Below, piece by piece: positions 11,444 through 17,680 of a stretch of 42,221 bases of DNA. The notes under the pieces are model-generated. The model had not been told where the DNA came from. It ran no database searches and saw nothing but the letters and a program-made list of their open reading frames with translations. Made by a program: the position numbers and the translations under genes. This stretch comes from Streptomyces sp. NRRL B-1347 (GTDB lineage Bacteria > Actinomycetota > Actinomycetes > Streptomycetales > Streptomycetaceae): assembly GCF_000720325.1 (NCBI RefSeq), contig NZ_JOJM01000091.1, forward strand, positions 1 through 42,221. Direction: 5' to 3'. The first letter of the stretch is position 1, and each line of letters begins with the position of its first letter.

Positions 11444-13069
11444 GTGAGGGTACTAGCGGTCAAGCGCATCAGTCGGGACACCGAGTCGTCAGACGCGCTC
11501 ACAGCACAAGGAGAGCGGCTAGAGCGGGGCATCCGCGACGGCGGTCACGTGGCCGTGGGCATCGTGGAGGACGCGACCGTATCGGGTGCGATCAACCTTG
11601 ATGACCGGCCGTCTCTCGGTCAGTGGATGCGGTCCCCTCAGTGGGAGCAGTGGGACGCGATCATGGTCACGACGTTGGACCGGATCACCCGCAACCAGTT
11701 CCATTGGGAACTGTTCGCTGAGCGATGCCACCAGGGTGGCAAAGAGATCATCTGTCTTGATGATCCTGGCTTGGACATCCACACCAGTCAGGGCCGCTTG
11801 ATCGCGTACGTCAAGGCGTCTCAGGCTCAGCAGTACCGGGACGTGATCGTTCAGAAGCGGCGGGACCAGACTCAGAGCTTCCGGGATCAGGATTTGTGGC
11901 CGGGTGGTCTCTGGCCGTTCGGGTACCGCGCCATGACTGTCATGGTCGATGGGAAGCGCCGTAAGCGGCTGTTCCTGGACCCTGTGACGTCCAAGCTGAT
12001 CCGGGAGGCGTACGACCGGATCGTGAACCAGGCCCACACCGTCACGGACGTAGCGCGCGACTGGAACGCGCGTGGGGTCATGACGGCCAAGGACTACCAA
12101 GCTCACGTGAACGCGTCCGAGGGCCGCGACGAGAAGATGACGGAGATCAAGGGCTTCCAGTGGTCTCACGCAAGCCTGAAGATCGTCCTCTCTAAGCCCG
12201 CACTCATGGGCTACGCCACGCACAAGGGTGAGGTTCGGATGCGTGACGGTCTGCCGGTCCAGTGGTCGGAGCCGATCCTTTCCCCGGCGGAGTTCGAGAA
12301 GCTTCAAGAGCGCATGTCCGTCCGGTCTATCTCGCCGTCGAACAAGCCTGTCCCGAACCCCCTCCGAGAAGTCCTCTGGTGTCCGTGCGGGCAGCACATG
12401 AACTCTGACTCGTCCGAGTCGAAGACAGGCAAGCGTTACCGCTACTTCAGGTGCCGCACCTTCAGCACATACAAGCGGTGCCGCTACCGCGTGTCGTGGC
12501 CGGTCGATATCGCTCACGAGTTCCTGACGGAAGAGTTCATGGTCCAGCTTGGGGACAAGGAGATGACCACTAAGGAGTTCATCCCCGGCAAGGACAACCG
12601 GACCGAGATCAAGAATCTTCGGACGGCTATCGGGAACCTTGCTGCGACCCTCGGTCAGTTCGAGCCTGGCAGCATCGCGCACACGCAGACCGTAGAGACC
12701 ATGAAGCGTCATGAAGCCAACCTGAAGACGCTTGAGGCTGAGCCGGTCGTAGAGGCCGCTTGGAAGGTGTCGGGTACCGGGGAGACGTACGGCGAGTGGT
12801 GGAGCCGCGAGACGGACTGGTACGCCCGTGGCGACATGCTTCGGAAGGCGGGTATCCGCGTGTACTTGGGTGGCTCGCCTAAGAACCCCACGGTCCCGAT
12901 CATCCATACGTTCATCCCGCACGACCTTGAGGCGCGGGCCGGTGACGTGATCTCGGGAATGATCGAGCCGGGGTTCCTGGAGCAGGCGAACGAGGACGCG
13001 CGAGAGTCCGCCCTAATGATGAGCCGCCCCTTGTGGGACCGCTTTTGGGATGACCGTGAAGTTTCATAA
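11444..13069 (+). CDS. Large serine integrase
   Basis: Site-specific recombinase of about 541 residues that integrates and excises the element. From the GTG at 11444 it reads MRVLAVKRISRDTESSDAL, with nucleophile Ser10 and Arg8 in the usual place; GGAAGGA lies upstream. A start at 11408 is possible but has no spacing for a ribosome site. DRITRN (around 79-84) is the resolvase-domain arginine motif. The recombinase domain follows (residues about 150-300), then a zinc ribbon with WCPCG and later cysteines (about 310-350), then a helical region likely to form the coiled coil controlling synapsis. It is transcribed away from uvrC, and the adjoining attL half site is as expected for attP next to int. 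Confidence 0.95.
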   Translation: MRVLAVKRISRDTESSDALTAQGERLERGIRDGGHVAVGIVEDATVSGAINLDDRPSLGQWMRSPQWEQWDAIMVTTLDRITRNQFHWELFAERCHQGGKEIICLDDPGLDIHTSQGRLIAYVKASQAQQYRDVIVQKRRDQTQSFRDQDLWPGGLWPFGYRAMTVMVDGKRRKRLFLDPVTSKLIREAYDRIVNQAHTVTDVARDWNARGVMTAKDYQAHVNASEGRDEKMTEIKGFQWSHASLKIVLSKPALMGYATHKGEVRMRDGLPVQWSEPILSPAEFEKLQERMSVRSISPSNKPVPNPLREVLWCPCGQHMNSDSSESKTGKRYRYFRCRTFSTYKRCRYRVSWPVDIAHEFLTEEFMVQLGDKEMTTKEFIPGKDNRTEIKNLRTAIGNLAATLGQFEPGSIAHTQTVETMKRHEANLKTLEAEPVVEAAWKVSGTGETYGEWWSRETDWYARGDMLRKAGIRVYLGGSPKNPTVPIIHTFIPHDLEARAGDVISGMIEPGFLEQANEDARESALMMSRPLWDRFWDDREVS

Positions 13070-13080
13070 GGCTTAGCCGC

Positions 13081-13153
13081 TAACGCGTTAAGGGCTTAGC
13101 GCTAATGCTTAGCTAAGCGCTTAGGGCTAATAGCGCCTAACGCTTATCCCTAA
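13081..13153. repeat. Array of short TTA/TAA palindromes after the integrase gene
   Basis: A run of alternating TTA and TAA words set in GC: TAACGCGTTA (13081..13090), TTAGCGCTAA (13096..13105), GCTTAGCTAAGC (13107..13118), TTAGGGCTAA (13121..13130) and TTATCCCTAA (13144..13153). Three are perfect palindromes. This is unlike any coding sequence nearby. It could end int transcription or bind a protein. Confidence 0.75.
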
Positions 13154-13250
13154 TGACGGCATGATCAATTTGCGGAAATGGTCGCGACCTGGCGTAATTG
13201 GTGGTCGCGCCTCGATCCGGCGCACCCTCCCCCACATGGAAACAAGGAAC

Positions 13251-13469
13251 ATGCACGTCAAGATTCAGGAAGTCACCCCCGGTAAGTGCTGGATGGTTCA
13301 GGTGCCCCCTCACGAAGTGGCACGCGTTCGGCGAATCCTCGGGAGTCGCGTGATCGCAGAAGGCCCGAGTCACTTCACGCCGGGGACTCACACTTTCACC
13401 CTGGATACCGAACCGCCGACCATTCCGCCCCGCGCACCGGCCAGGCTTCAGCAGATACCCGGATTCTGA
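13251..13469 (+). CDS. Small element protein of unknown function (72 aa)
   Basis: Reads MHVKIQEVTPGKCWMVQVPP and ends in a proline-rich tail (TIPPRAPARLQQIPGF). The start could also be the ATG at 13236, five codons upstream; AAGGAA lies just before 13251 but is very close. No family is recognised. Its centre, EVARVRRILGS, is mildly basic and helical. Position directly after int makes a recombination directionality factor conceivable, but nothing in the sequence shows it. It is followed 20 bp later by the initiator-like gene. Confidence 0.55.
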   Translation: MHVKIQEVTPGKCWMVQVPPHEVARVRRILGSRVIAEGPSHFTPGTHTFTLDTEPPTIPPRAPARLQQIPGF

Positions 13470-13489
13470 ACTAGGAAGAGACACCACCA

Positions 13490-14011
13490 ATGACCAGCAC
13501 CGATAACGACGGGTCGAACATCGTCAAGCGATGGACCCTTGCCATGTCCGCAGACTCCAACCTGACACCTTCTGAACGGCTCCTCGGGGCCGTAATCGGA
13601 CAGCACGCCAACTACACCACGGGCCGGGTTTACATCGGCTCAGAACGGCTCTCAGGGATTCTTGGGATCACTGAGCGCAAGGTGAAGGATCGCCGGAAGG
13701 CTCTCAAGCGTGAGGGGTGGATGGTGGACACTGGCGAGAAGGTTCGACAGGCCACGGTCTATCAGCTCGTACCCGTGCCTAATCTGGGCACCGTGCCTAA
13801 TCTGGGCACCGTGCCTAATCTGGGCACCGTGCCTAATCTGGACGCGAACCGTGCCCAATCTGGACGCGAACCGTGCCCAATCCAGGCACCCGTACTTACA
13901 AAGGAACCTACAAAGGTTCCTACGACAGTAGAGGCTGAAGAGATTCAGCCGAGACAGTGCGGCTGTCCTACCGTTCCGGGACAGCCTTACTGCGACTGTC
14001 CGCCATTCTGA
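13490..14011 (+). CDS. Winged-helix replication-initiator-like protein with internal iterons
   Basis: A 173-residue protein with AGGAAGAG before its ATG. Residues about 12-85 form a winged helix of the HTH_36/phage replication-protein type: WTLAMSADSNLTPSERLLG, then IGSERLSGILGITERKVKDR as the recognition part. From residue 96 the protein contains repeats of VPNLGT, encoded by six copies of a GTGCCTAATCTGG iteron. The C-terminus has a Cys cluster (CGCPTVPGQPYCDC). An initiator with its binding iterons inside its own gene recalls lambda O. No primase or helicase is present, so it would have to recruit host or helper replication proteins. The alternative is a plain transcription regulator. Confidence 0.7.
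   Translation: MTSTDNDGSNIVKRWTLAMSADSNLTPSERLLGAVIGQHANYTTGRVYIGSERLSGILGITERKVKDRRKALKREGWMVDTGEKVRQATVYQLVPVPNLGTVPNLGTVPNLGTVPNLDANRAQSGREPCPIQAPVLTKEPTKVPTTVEAEEIQPRQCGCPTVPGQPYCDCPPF
13775..13890 (+). repeat. Six iterons inside the initiator-like gene (candidate origin)
   Basis: Copies of GTGCC(T/C)AATC begin at 13775, 13793, 13811, 13829, 13851 and 13873, at spacings 18, 18, 18, 22, 22. Copies 1-3 are identical 18-mers ending GGGCACC; copies 1-3 and 6 each form a small dyad GTGCC...GGCAC. Copies 4 and 5 are followed by GGACGCGAACC. An 8-bp inverted repeat (13902..13909 with 13914..13921) and AT-richer sequence follow. Confidence 0.85.
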
Positions 14012-14015
14012 CGAG

Positions 14016-14043
14016 AGCCCCGGTTTTCGAGCCGGGGCTTTGT
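14016..14043 (+). terminator. Intrinsic terminator after the initiator-like gene
   Basis: AGCCCCGG (14016..14023) pairs with CCGGGGCT (14032..14039) around TTTTCGAG, followed by TTTGT. It is 5 bp past the stop codon. Confidence 0.8.
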
Positions 14044-14097
14044 CGCATCTACGGTGACCACGATCACCACGGCCAGTTGTCCAGCTTTCAGGCTTGG

Positions 14098-14165
14098 ACA
14101 CCTTATAGAAGTAAGCCGAGTGGGGACACCCCACGGGTGTACTTTCCAGAACACCCACCTTATGT
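14098..14165. promoter_or_regulatory. Three operator-like dyads, 25-28 bp apart
   Basis: Sites of a common 6-3-6 form ACACC(C/T)-N3-(A/G)GGTGT: 14098..14112 (ACACCT tat AGAAGT, imperfect), 14126..14140 (ACACCC cac GGGTGT, perfect) and 14151..14165 (ACACCC acc TTATGT, half conserved). The perfect site matches the dyad over the start of the HTH gene at 14628, suggesting one repressor for both. Confidence 0.55.
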
Positions 14166-14233
14166 ATGTAAGCCCTGAAGGGAACGAGCCACGCTAAGAG
14201 CGCATCCGAATGCGGACACGGATGCGTTCCTAG

Positions 14234-14250
14234 GGTGTCTTGTGGACACC
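14234..14250. promoter_or_regulatory. Further dyad GGTGTC-N5-GACACC
   Basis: Same half-site word as the neighbouring operators but in the opposite arrangement, with CTAG on both sides (one base bulged). It could be a binding site or a hairpin in an RNA. Confidence 0.4.
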
Positions 14251-14424
14251 TAGTGTTGAGTCATGGACTCTCCTTCAAACCGTGCCACCCGGGATATAGG
14301 TGGACGTGCTACCTCAGCCGCGCGTTCGGAAAGCGCTGGGGGCCGGATATGCGTTCTCTCCGGTGCAGACAAAGGAGACGCAGACAGAGGCCCGGTTTGG
14401 TACCCGGGGGCATTCTCCGCTGTC

Positions 14425-14485
14425 AGCCTGTGCAGGTTTGCACCCCCCGTCCCTCGGGGGTCCTGGTTCGATTCCAGGACAGGTA
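14425..14485 (+). tRNA. Miniature tRNA-like cloverleaf, anticodon-position CCC
   Basis: A 61-base segment that folds as a small cloverleaf. The acceptor core is CCTGT (14427..14431) with ACAGG (14479..14483). A short arm has GCA/TGC around GGTT. The anticodon-type arm is CCCCC/GGGGG with 7-base loop GTCCCTC (U at the position-33 equivalent, then CCC). The T-arm is CCTGG/CCAGG with TTCGATT, an exact T-loop consensus. Abnormal features are a variable region of one base, a tiny D-arm and an acceptor helix weak at its ends. It is probably a degenerate or decoy tRNA rather than a normal tRNA-Gly. Confidence 0.35.
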
Positions 14486-14557
14486 CGGGTCATCAACAGG
14501 TGACCTTCCCGCTGTCGCGACCATGTATGTGGCCACGAAGCGGAAAATGTCAGGGAC

Positions 14558-14597
14558 AGGGCCCCTCGCTGTGAAGCGCGGGCCCTTTCCTTTATTT
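14558..14597 (+). terminator. Strong intrinsic terminator before the Cro-like gene
   Basis: AGGGCCC (14558..14564) pairs with GGGCCCT (14580..14586), with an inner CGCT/AGCG stem and a GTGA loop, followed by TTTCCTTTATTT. It isolates the upstream non-coding region from the gene at 14628. Confidence 0.85.
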
Positions 14598-14607
14598 GCC
14601 CTTCGAT

Positions 14608-14622
14608 ACACCTAGGAGGTGT
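14608..14622. promoter_or_regulatory. Perfect dyad covering the ribosome-binding site of the HTH gene
   Basis: ACACCT-AGG-AGGTGT, a 15-bp perfect palindrome that includes the Shine-Dalgarno AGGAGGTG (14614..14621), 6 bases before the ATG at 14628. It is a likely autoregulatory operator, or an RNA hairpin hiding the ribosome site. Confidence 0.6.
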
Positions 14623-14627
14623 CTTAG

Positions 14628-14849
14628 ATGGATGACTACTTCGCCGCACGCTTCATCAGGAAGCGGCGGGAAGAGCTTGGCTTTAGCCAGGAGGATCTAG
14701 CGCGCCTCTGTGGCGTATCGCAGCAGACCATTTCTCGGTTTGAGTCTGGGGAGCGGTTCCCTTCGGTTCTGACGCTGTGGCGTCTGTCGCTCGCCCTTGA
14801 TGCTGAGCCTTCCGATTTCTTTGAGTGGGGTGAGTTCGATTGCGCGTGA
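14628..14849 (+). CDS. Small XRE/Cro-like repressor (73 aa)
   Basis: A single helix-turn-helix domain protein: RREELGFSQEDLARLCGVSQ, with QQTISRFESGERFPS as recognition helix and following turn, then helices to residue 66. There is no dimerisation or cleavage domain, so it resembles Cro or a PICI-type master repressor. It has an ideal AGGAGGTG site within a perfect dyad. Its TGA overlaps the next start (GTGA at 14846..14849), so it is the first gene of the operon leading to the scaffold and capsid genes. Confidence 0.88.
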   Translation: MDDYFAARFIRKRREELGFSQEDLARLCGVSQQTISRFESGERFPSVLTLWRLSLALDAEPSDFFEWGEFDCA

Positions 14850-15127
14850 CTGAAGCCCCGGAGACTCTGAGGCAGGCCCGTACATGGGAGACGGTCAAGG
14901 GCCGGTATCTCGAAGCGGGTCTTTGTGTCGGTTGTGCCGGGCAGGCCGCTTACGGCCATCAGCTTGGCTTCTCGCGGGTCCGTCCGGCGTGTGACGACTG
15001 CTGGTCTCTCGTAACCGCTCTCCCCGTCCCTGCGTCGCACTGTTGGCGACGACTGTCCGACCCGACCCGTACGAACCCCCGCCCTCATTACACCGTCGTC
15101 AGCGAAACGGAGACCGCCCATGTCTGA
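14846..15127 (+). CDS. Small Cys-rich protein, probable zinc binder
   Basis: A 93-residue protein from a GTG that overlaps the preceding stop. The centre has CVGC, then GHQLGF and CDDC, giving a CxxC...H...CxxC pattern like a zinc ribbon. No enzyme motif is seen. The last codons overlap the next gene by 8 bp. It is unrecognised, and its position between the regulator and the scaffold-like gene suggests a control or morphogenesis role at most. Confidence 0.65.
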   Translation: MTEAPETLRQARTWETVKGRYLEAGLCVGCAGQAAYGHQLGFSRVRPACDDCWSLVTALPVPASHCWRRLSDPTRTNPRPHYTVVSETETAHV

Positions 15128-15464
15128 GCACCAGATTGCCCCCGCCGAGGAGCAGCCGGAGACCCCGGCGGTTGAGCCTCAGACGGCCGAGGAACCGAGC
15201 GATGCCCCGGAGGTCCAGCCGGAGGCCGAGGAGCCCACAGAGGCCCACATGGAGCCTGGCCCGTCCATGGAGGAGTTCAAGGCTCTCCAGGAGGCGTACA
15301 GCGCTCTCGCCAGTCAGCTTGATGACCTGAGGCAGTCACCCCCGAAGGTGCCGACGCACATCGGTGAGGGTGCTCCCGTGTCGGCAGCGTCCGGCGCCCA
15401 GGAAGAGGCCCCGCCGAAACAGTCTCAGTCGGACCTGTTTCGCGCTGCTCTTGAGCGCGACTGA
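15120..15464 (+). CDS. Scaffold-like acidic protein
   Basis: A 114-residue strongly acidic, Pro/Glu-rich protein. Residues 1-50 look disordered, about 50-72 (MEEFKALQEAYSALASQLDD) should form a short coiled helix, and the end (SDLFRAALERD) is a terminal helix as used for capsid contact. It has no enzymatic motif. Its size, composition and place directly upstream of the capsid gene fit a phage scaffolding protein, which directs capsid assembly and then leaves. No prohead protease gene accompanies it. Confidence 0.6.
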   Translation: MSEHQIAPAEEQPETPAVEPQTAEEPSDAPEVQPEAEEPTEAHMEPGPSMEEFKALQEAYSALASQLDDLRQSPPKVPTHIGEGAPVSAASGAQEEAPPKQSQSDLFRAALERD

Positions 15465-15477
15465 ACTAGCCCCGCGG

Positions 15478-15571
15478 TCTACTACCGCGCCCCGTAGTGG
15501 CGTCGAGCCGGCGAGCGCTCTACCCCTTGGGAGGACTGACCTCCCTTCTACTACTGCCGTCCGTAGTGACG
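15478..15571 (+). repeat. Two imperfect 25-bp repeats before the capsid gene
   Basis: 15478..15502 and 15547..15571 share TCTACTAC-N-GC...CCGTAGTG-N-CG. Each contains a CTAC...GTAG dyad. They lie between the scaffold stop and the terminator at 15591, so they may be protein-binding sites or RNA stems. Confidence 0.65.
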
Positions 15572-15590
15572 GACTGATTACTGACTTGTG

Positions 15591-15616
15591 GCCGTCCCGT
15601 CCGGGGCGGCTTTTCT
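15591..15616 (+). terminator. Intrinsic terminator just before the capsid gene
   Basis: GCCGTCCC (15591..15598) pairs with GGGGCGGC (15603..15610) around GTCC, followed by TTTTCT. Only 20 bases separate it from the capsid ATG, too few for a promoter, so capsid mRNA must read through it. Confidence 0.8.
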
Positions 15617-15635
15617 CATGAGAGGAGCCATACCT

Positions 15636-16517
15636 ATGGCCGAGAACCCGAACACCCAGCTTCGCGCTGGGAACGAAGAGCTGACCCCCACTGACCGGAT
15701 CGCGCGCATCCTTCACGACCAGATCGTCTCTGGCTCCGTGTTCCTGTCTGCGTTCGACCGCCTCACCACTGACAAGAAGGACGTAACTCTCCTTGTCGGT
15801 AACGAGGTTGATCGTGCCGGGGTCGTTGGTGAGAACAAGGAGATCCCGCTTGCCGAGACCGACCAGACCGAGGTTAAGTCGGAGCCGGTGAAGTACGCGC
15901 AGATGCGCAAGATCTCCAACGAGGCCATTGCCGACACCACCCCCGGCATCCTGGAGCGGAACACGAAGAAGCTCGCCTCTGCCATCTACAAGGGCATTGA
16001 CGAGGACTTCCTTACCGCCGCCAAGCAGACCGACGTGAACAAGACCGCCCCGACCGGCGTTCTGAACCACGCTGAGCTGAAGTCCGCTGGTGAGGTCAAG
16101 GACAACCTTGACGCCGTGAAGGACGCGGTTGCGGAGATTGCCGACGCTGAGGGTTCGGCGTCGCTGTTCATCGTTCACCCGCTGGACGCTGCCGAGATGC
16201 GGAAGATCAAGGTCAAGCTTGCCGACAAGACCGACGGCAACACCTACCTTCTCCAGGGCGACCAGATCGCGGACGGCCTGACCGTTATCGAGCACAAGGC
16301 CATGACCCGTGGCACCGCGCTTATCGCTGACCGTGAGGCCGTTACCGCCGTCGTCCGCAAGACCATGGACGTGAAGCTGTTCGACCAGCGTTACGCCGAG
16401 TTTGACGCTACCGGCGTCCGTGGCACGTTCCGTGCCTCTTGGGTCGTTACCGCCCCGGGCAAGCTGCGCACGGTCAAGGTTCCGACCAAGGCCACCGTCA
16501 AGGCCGACGACAAGTAA
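15636..16517 (+). CDS. HK97-fold major capsid protein
   Basis: A 293-residue head shell protein. The ATG at 15636 (MAENPNTQLRAGNEELTPTD) has AGAGGAG 8 bases upstream; earlier in-frame ATGs lack this. The N-terminal arm and E-loop region (VDRAGVVGENKEIPLAE, VKYAQMRKISNEAIAD) and the long helix with ASAIYKGIDEDFLTAA are typical of short HK97-type capsids. The P-domain contains SASLFIVHPLDAAEMRKI and the end has RASWVVTAPGKLRTV. No delta or protease domain is fused. Flanking terminators suggest its expression is set separately from the rest of the operon. Confidence 0.88.
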   Translation: MAENPNTQLRAGNEELTPTDRIARILHDQIVSGSVFLSAFDRLTTDKKDVTLLVGNEVDRAGVVGENKEIPLAETDQTEVKSEPVKYAQMRKISNEAIADTTPGILERNTKKLASAIYKGIDEDFLTAAKQTDVNKTAPTGVLNHAELKSAGEVKDNLDAVKDAVAEIADAEGSASLFIVHPLDAAEMRKIKVKLADKTDGNTYLLQGDQIADGLTVIEHKAMTRGTALIADREAVTAVVRKTMDVKLFDQRYAEFDATGVRGTFRASWVVTAPGKLRTVKVPTKATVKADDK

Positions 16518-16533
16518 ACGCAACTTCTGATTA

Positions 16534-16569
16534 GGGCCCCCGTAGGGACAAATGCGGGGGTCCTTTTCT
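16534..16569 (+). terminator. Intrinsic terminator after the capsid gene
   Basis: GGGCCCCCG (16534..16542) pairs with CGGGGGTCC (16555..16563), one wobble, followed by TTTTCT. The next gene begins 26 bp later, so downstream expression needs read-through. Confidence 0.8.
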
Positions 16570-16594
16570 GTTGCTGTGATTGGAGAGATTACAC

Positions 16595-17035
16595 ATGGAC
16601 TGTCGCGACAGTAAGACGTACGTTCAGGAAGAGATCTGCAAGCAGTACCCGAGCTTTGTTGCTTTGTACCCGCACCTTGAGGACAAGGTGAGCCAGGAGC
16701 GTTACGCGACGCTCGCTGAGATAGCGGGCGGGGTTCTTATCGCGGAAGCCCCACTTGTTCCTCAGCCTCATTACTGGGGCAGTCAGAACATGGTCGAATC
16801 GGGGATCATGCCGGGGTCTGACGCGCCCTTCGTTAGCTGGGATGCGCTGTTCAATCTGGCATTTCGGATAATCGCTCGTACAGTCGCTAATCCTAACCAG
16901 ATTACTCAGGAAAGCGCCGGTGACGGCTCTCACTCGTTCTCCCCTAACCAGGGTATGGGTATGCGGTTGACGGCCGCTGAGCGTAAGGAACTCGCCCGTA
17001 TCTGCGGTGAGCAGTCCCGGACGGTGTGGCTGTAA
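16595..17035 (+). CDS. Head-tail connector-type protein (adaptor candidate)
   Basis: A 146-residue protein starting MDCRDSKTYVQEEICKQYPS with GGAGAGA upstream. The N-terminal half is helical (YPSFVALYPHLEDKVSQERY), as in phage adaptor proteins of the HK97 gp6 / Gp19-Gp15 kind; the C-terminal half has NPNQITQESAGDGSHSFS and LTAAERKELARICG. Direct position after the capsid gene supports a connector ring protein. Family assignment is by context and shape, not by a clear motif. Its stop overlaps the HNH start (TAATG). Confidence 0.6.
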   Translation: MDCRDSKTYVQEEICKQYPSFVALYPHLEDKVSQERYATLAEIAGGVLIAEAPLVPQPHYWGSQNMVESGIMPGSDAPFVSWDALFNLAFRIIARTVANPNQITQESAGDGSHSFSPNQGMGMRLTAAERKELARICGEQSRTVWL

Positions 17036-17316
17036 TGGGCTGGTCGACCGGTAGAGACCGGCGCGGGTGGGCCCGTAAACGACACCAGGTAATGACACGT
17101 GATGGCTACGTGTGCCGTGGCTGCGGTGAAGAGGCTTCAGAGGTAGATCACGTTCGCCCCCTTTGGGAGGGCGGCAGTGATGACCTTATGAACCTGGTGG
17201 CTGTTTGTAAGCCGTGCCATATGGCGAAGTCGAAGGCTGAGCGCTTGAAGGCGTACCAGCTAAAGCACAAGCCCGTTAAGAGGCTGCGTGACCCTGAGGA
17301 GAATCCCTATGCCTGA
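17035..17316 (+). CDS. HNH endonuclease of the packaging module
   Basis: A 93-residue HNH nuclease: CRGCG (27-31), EVDHVRPLWEGGSDDLMNL with the catalytic Asp38-His39 and Asn53, and VCKPCH (57-62). In many cos phages an HNH protein next to the terminase genes is needed for TerL to cut cos ends. The start at 17035 overlaps the upstream stop. Here the HNH gene is separated from terS/terL by one connector gene and a non-coding stretch. Confidence 0.9.
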   Translation: MGWSTGRDRRGWARKRHQVMTRDGYVCRGCGEEASEVDHVRPLWEGGSDDLMNLVAVCKPCHMAKSKAERLKAYQLKHKPVKRLRDPEENPYA

Positions 17317-17680
17317 CATGACTGGCAGTCTCCTGCTTAACCGCACCGTTCGCATTGTGTGGCCGACACTCACAGAGGACGAGTACGGGGAAGAGGTAGC
17401 CGACTATGAAAAGCCCCTACATTCCGTAACTGCCCGAGGCCGGCTCAGTAACCCCCGGTCTCAGGATGGTGAATGGTGGGACCTTGATACCGGCAAGCTC
17501 CTGTTGGAGCCCCGGGCATTCAAGAACCTGCCCGAAGGTGCCGAAAACCCACGGTACGAGATTGAGCCTGACCCGCTCTCCGATAACCCCTACTGGTACG
17601 AGACCGGTAAGGCTATTGCTGGCATCGACACAACAGGCAGCATCACTCACTATGCAGTGCGAGTCACTAGAGCACGCTAA
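17309..17680 (+). CDS. Head-closure/stopper-type protein
   Basis: A 123-residue protein with AGGAG 7 bases before the ATG at 17309, overlapping the HNH gene by 8 bp. The beta-rich N-terminal part (TGSLLLNRTVRIVWPTLTED) and the rest resemble small head-closure proteins that sit between adaptor and tail. No catalytic motif is seen. Assignment rests mainly on order (capsid, adaptor, HNH, this gene) and size. Confidence 0.55.
   Translation: MPDMTGSLLLNRTVRIVWPTLTEDEYGEEVADYEKPLHSVTARGRLSNPRSQDGEWWDLDTGKLLLEPRAFKNLPEGAENPRYEIEPDPLSDNPYWYETGKAIAGIDTTGSITHYAVRVTRAR

Larger units (their letters stand above)
14044..14557 (+). ncRNA. Non-coding control region between two terminators, possible structured RNA
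   Basis: About 510 bp with no believable protein gene. It lies between the terminators at 14016..14043 and 14558..14597, so any transcript beginning here is confined to it. It contains operator-like dyads (14098..14165, 14234..14250), an 8-bp stem CGCATCCG/CGGATGCG (14201..14208, 14219..14226) enclosed by GGAAC/GTTCC, and a tRNA-like fold at 14425..14485. No promoter is certain. RNA identity is an inference from the bracketing terminators and folds. Confidence 0.4.

Noticed and set aside
14397..14485. Class II tRNA with CCCCC/GGGGG as long variable arm
   Set aside because: I could not find a matching D-arm, anticodon arm or a 7-bp acceptor upstream; kept only as a tRNA-like fold.
14235..14615. 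Small frames in the non-coding control region
   Set aside because: No ribosome sites; they cross the tRNA-like fold and terminator, and residues look random.
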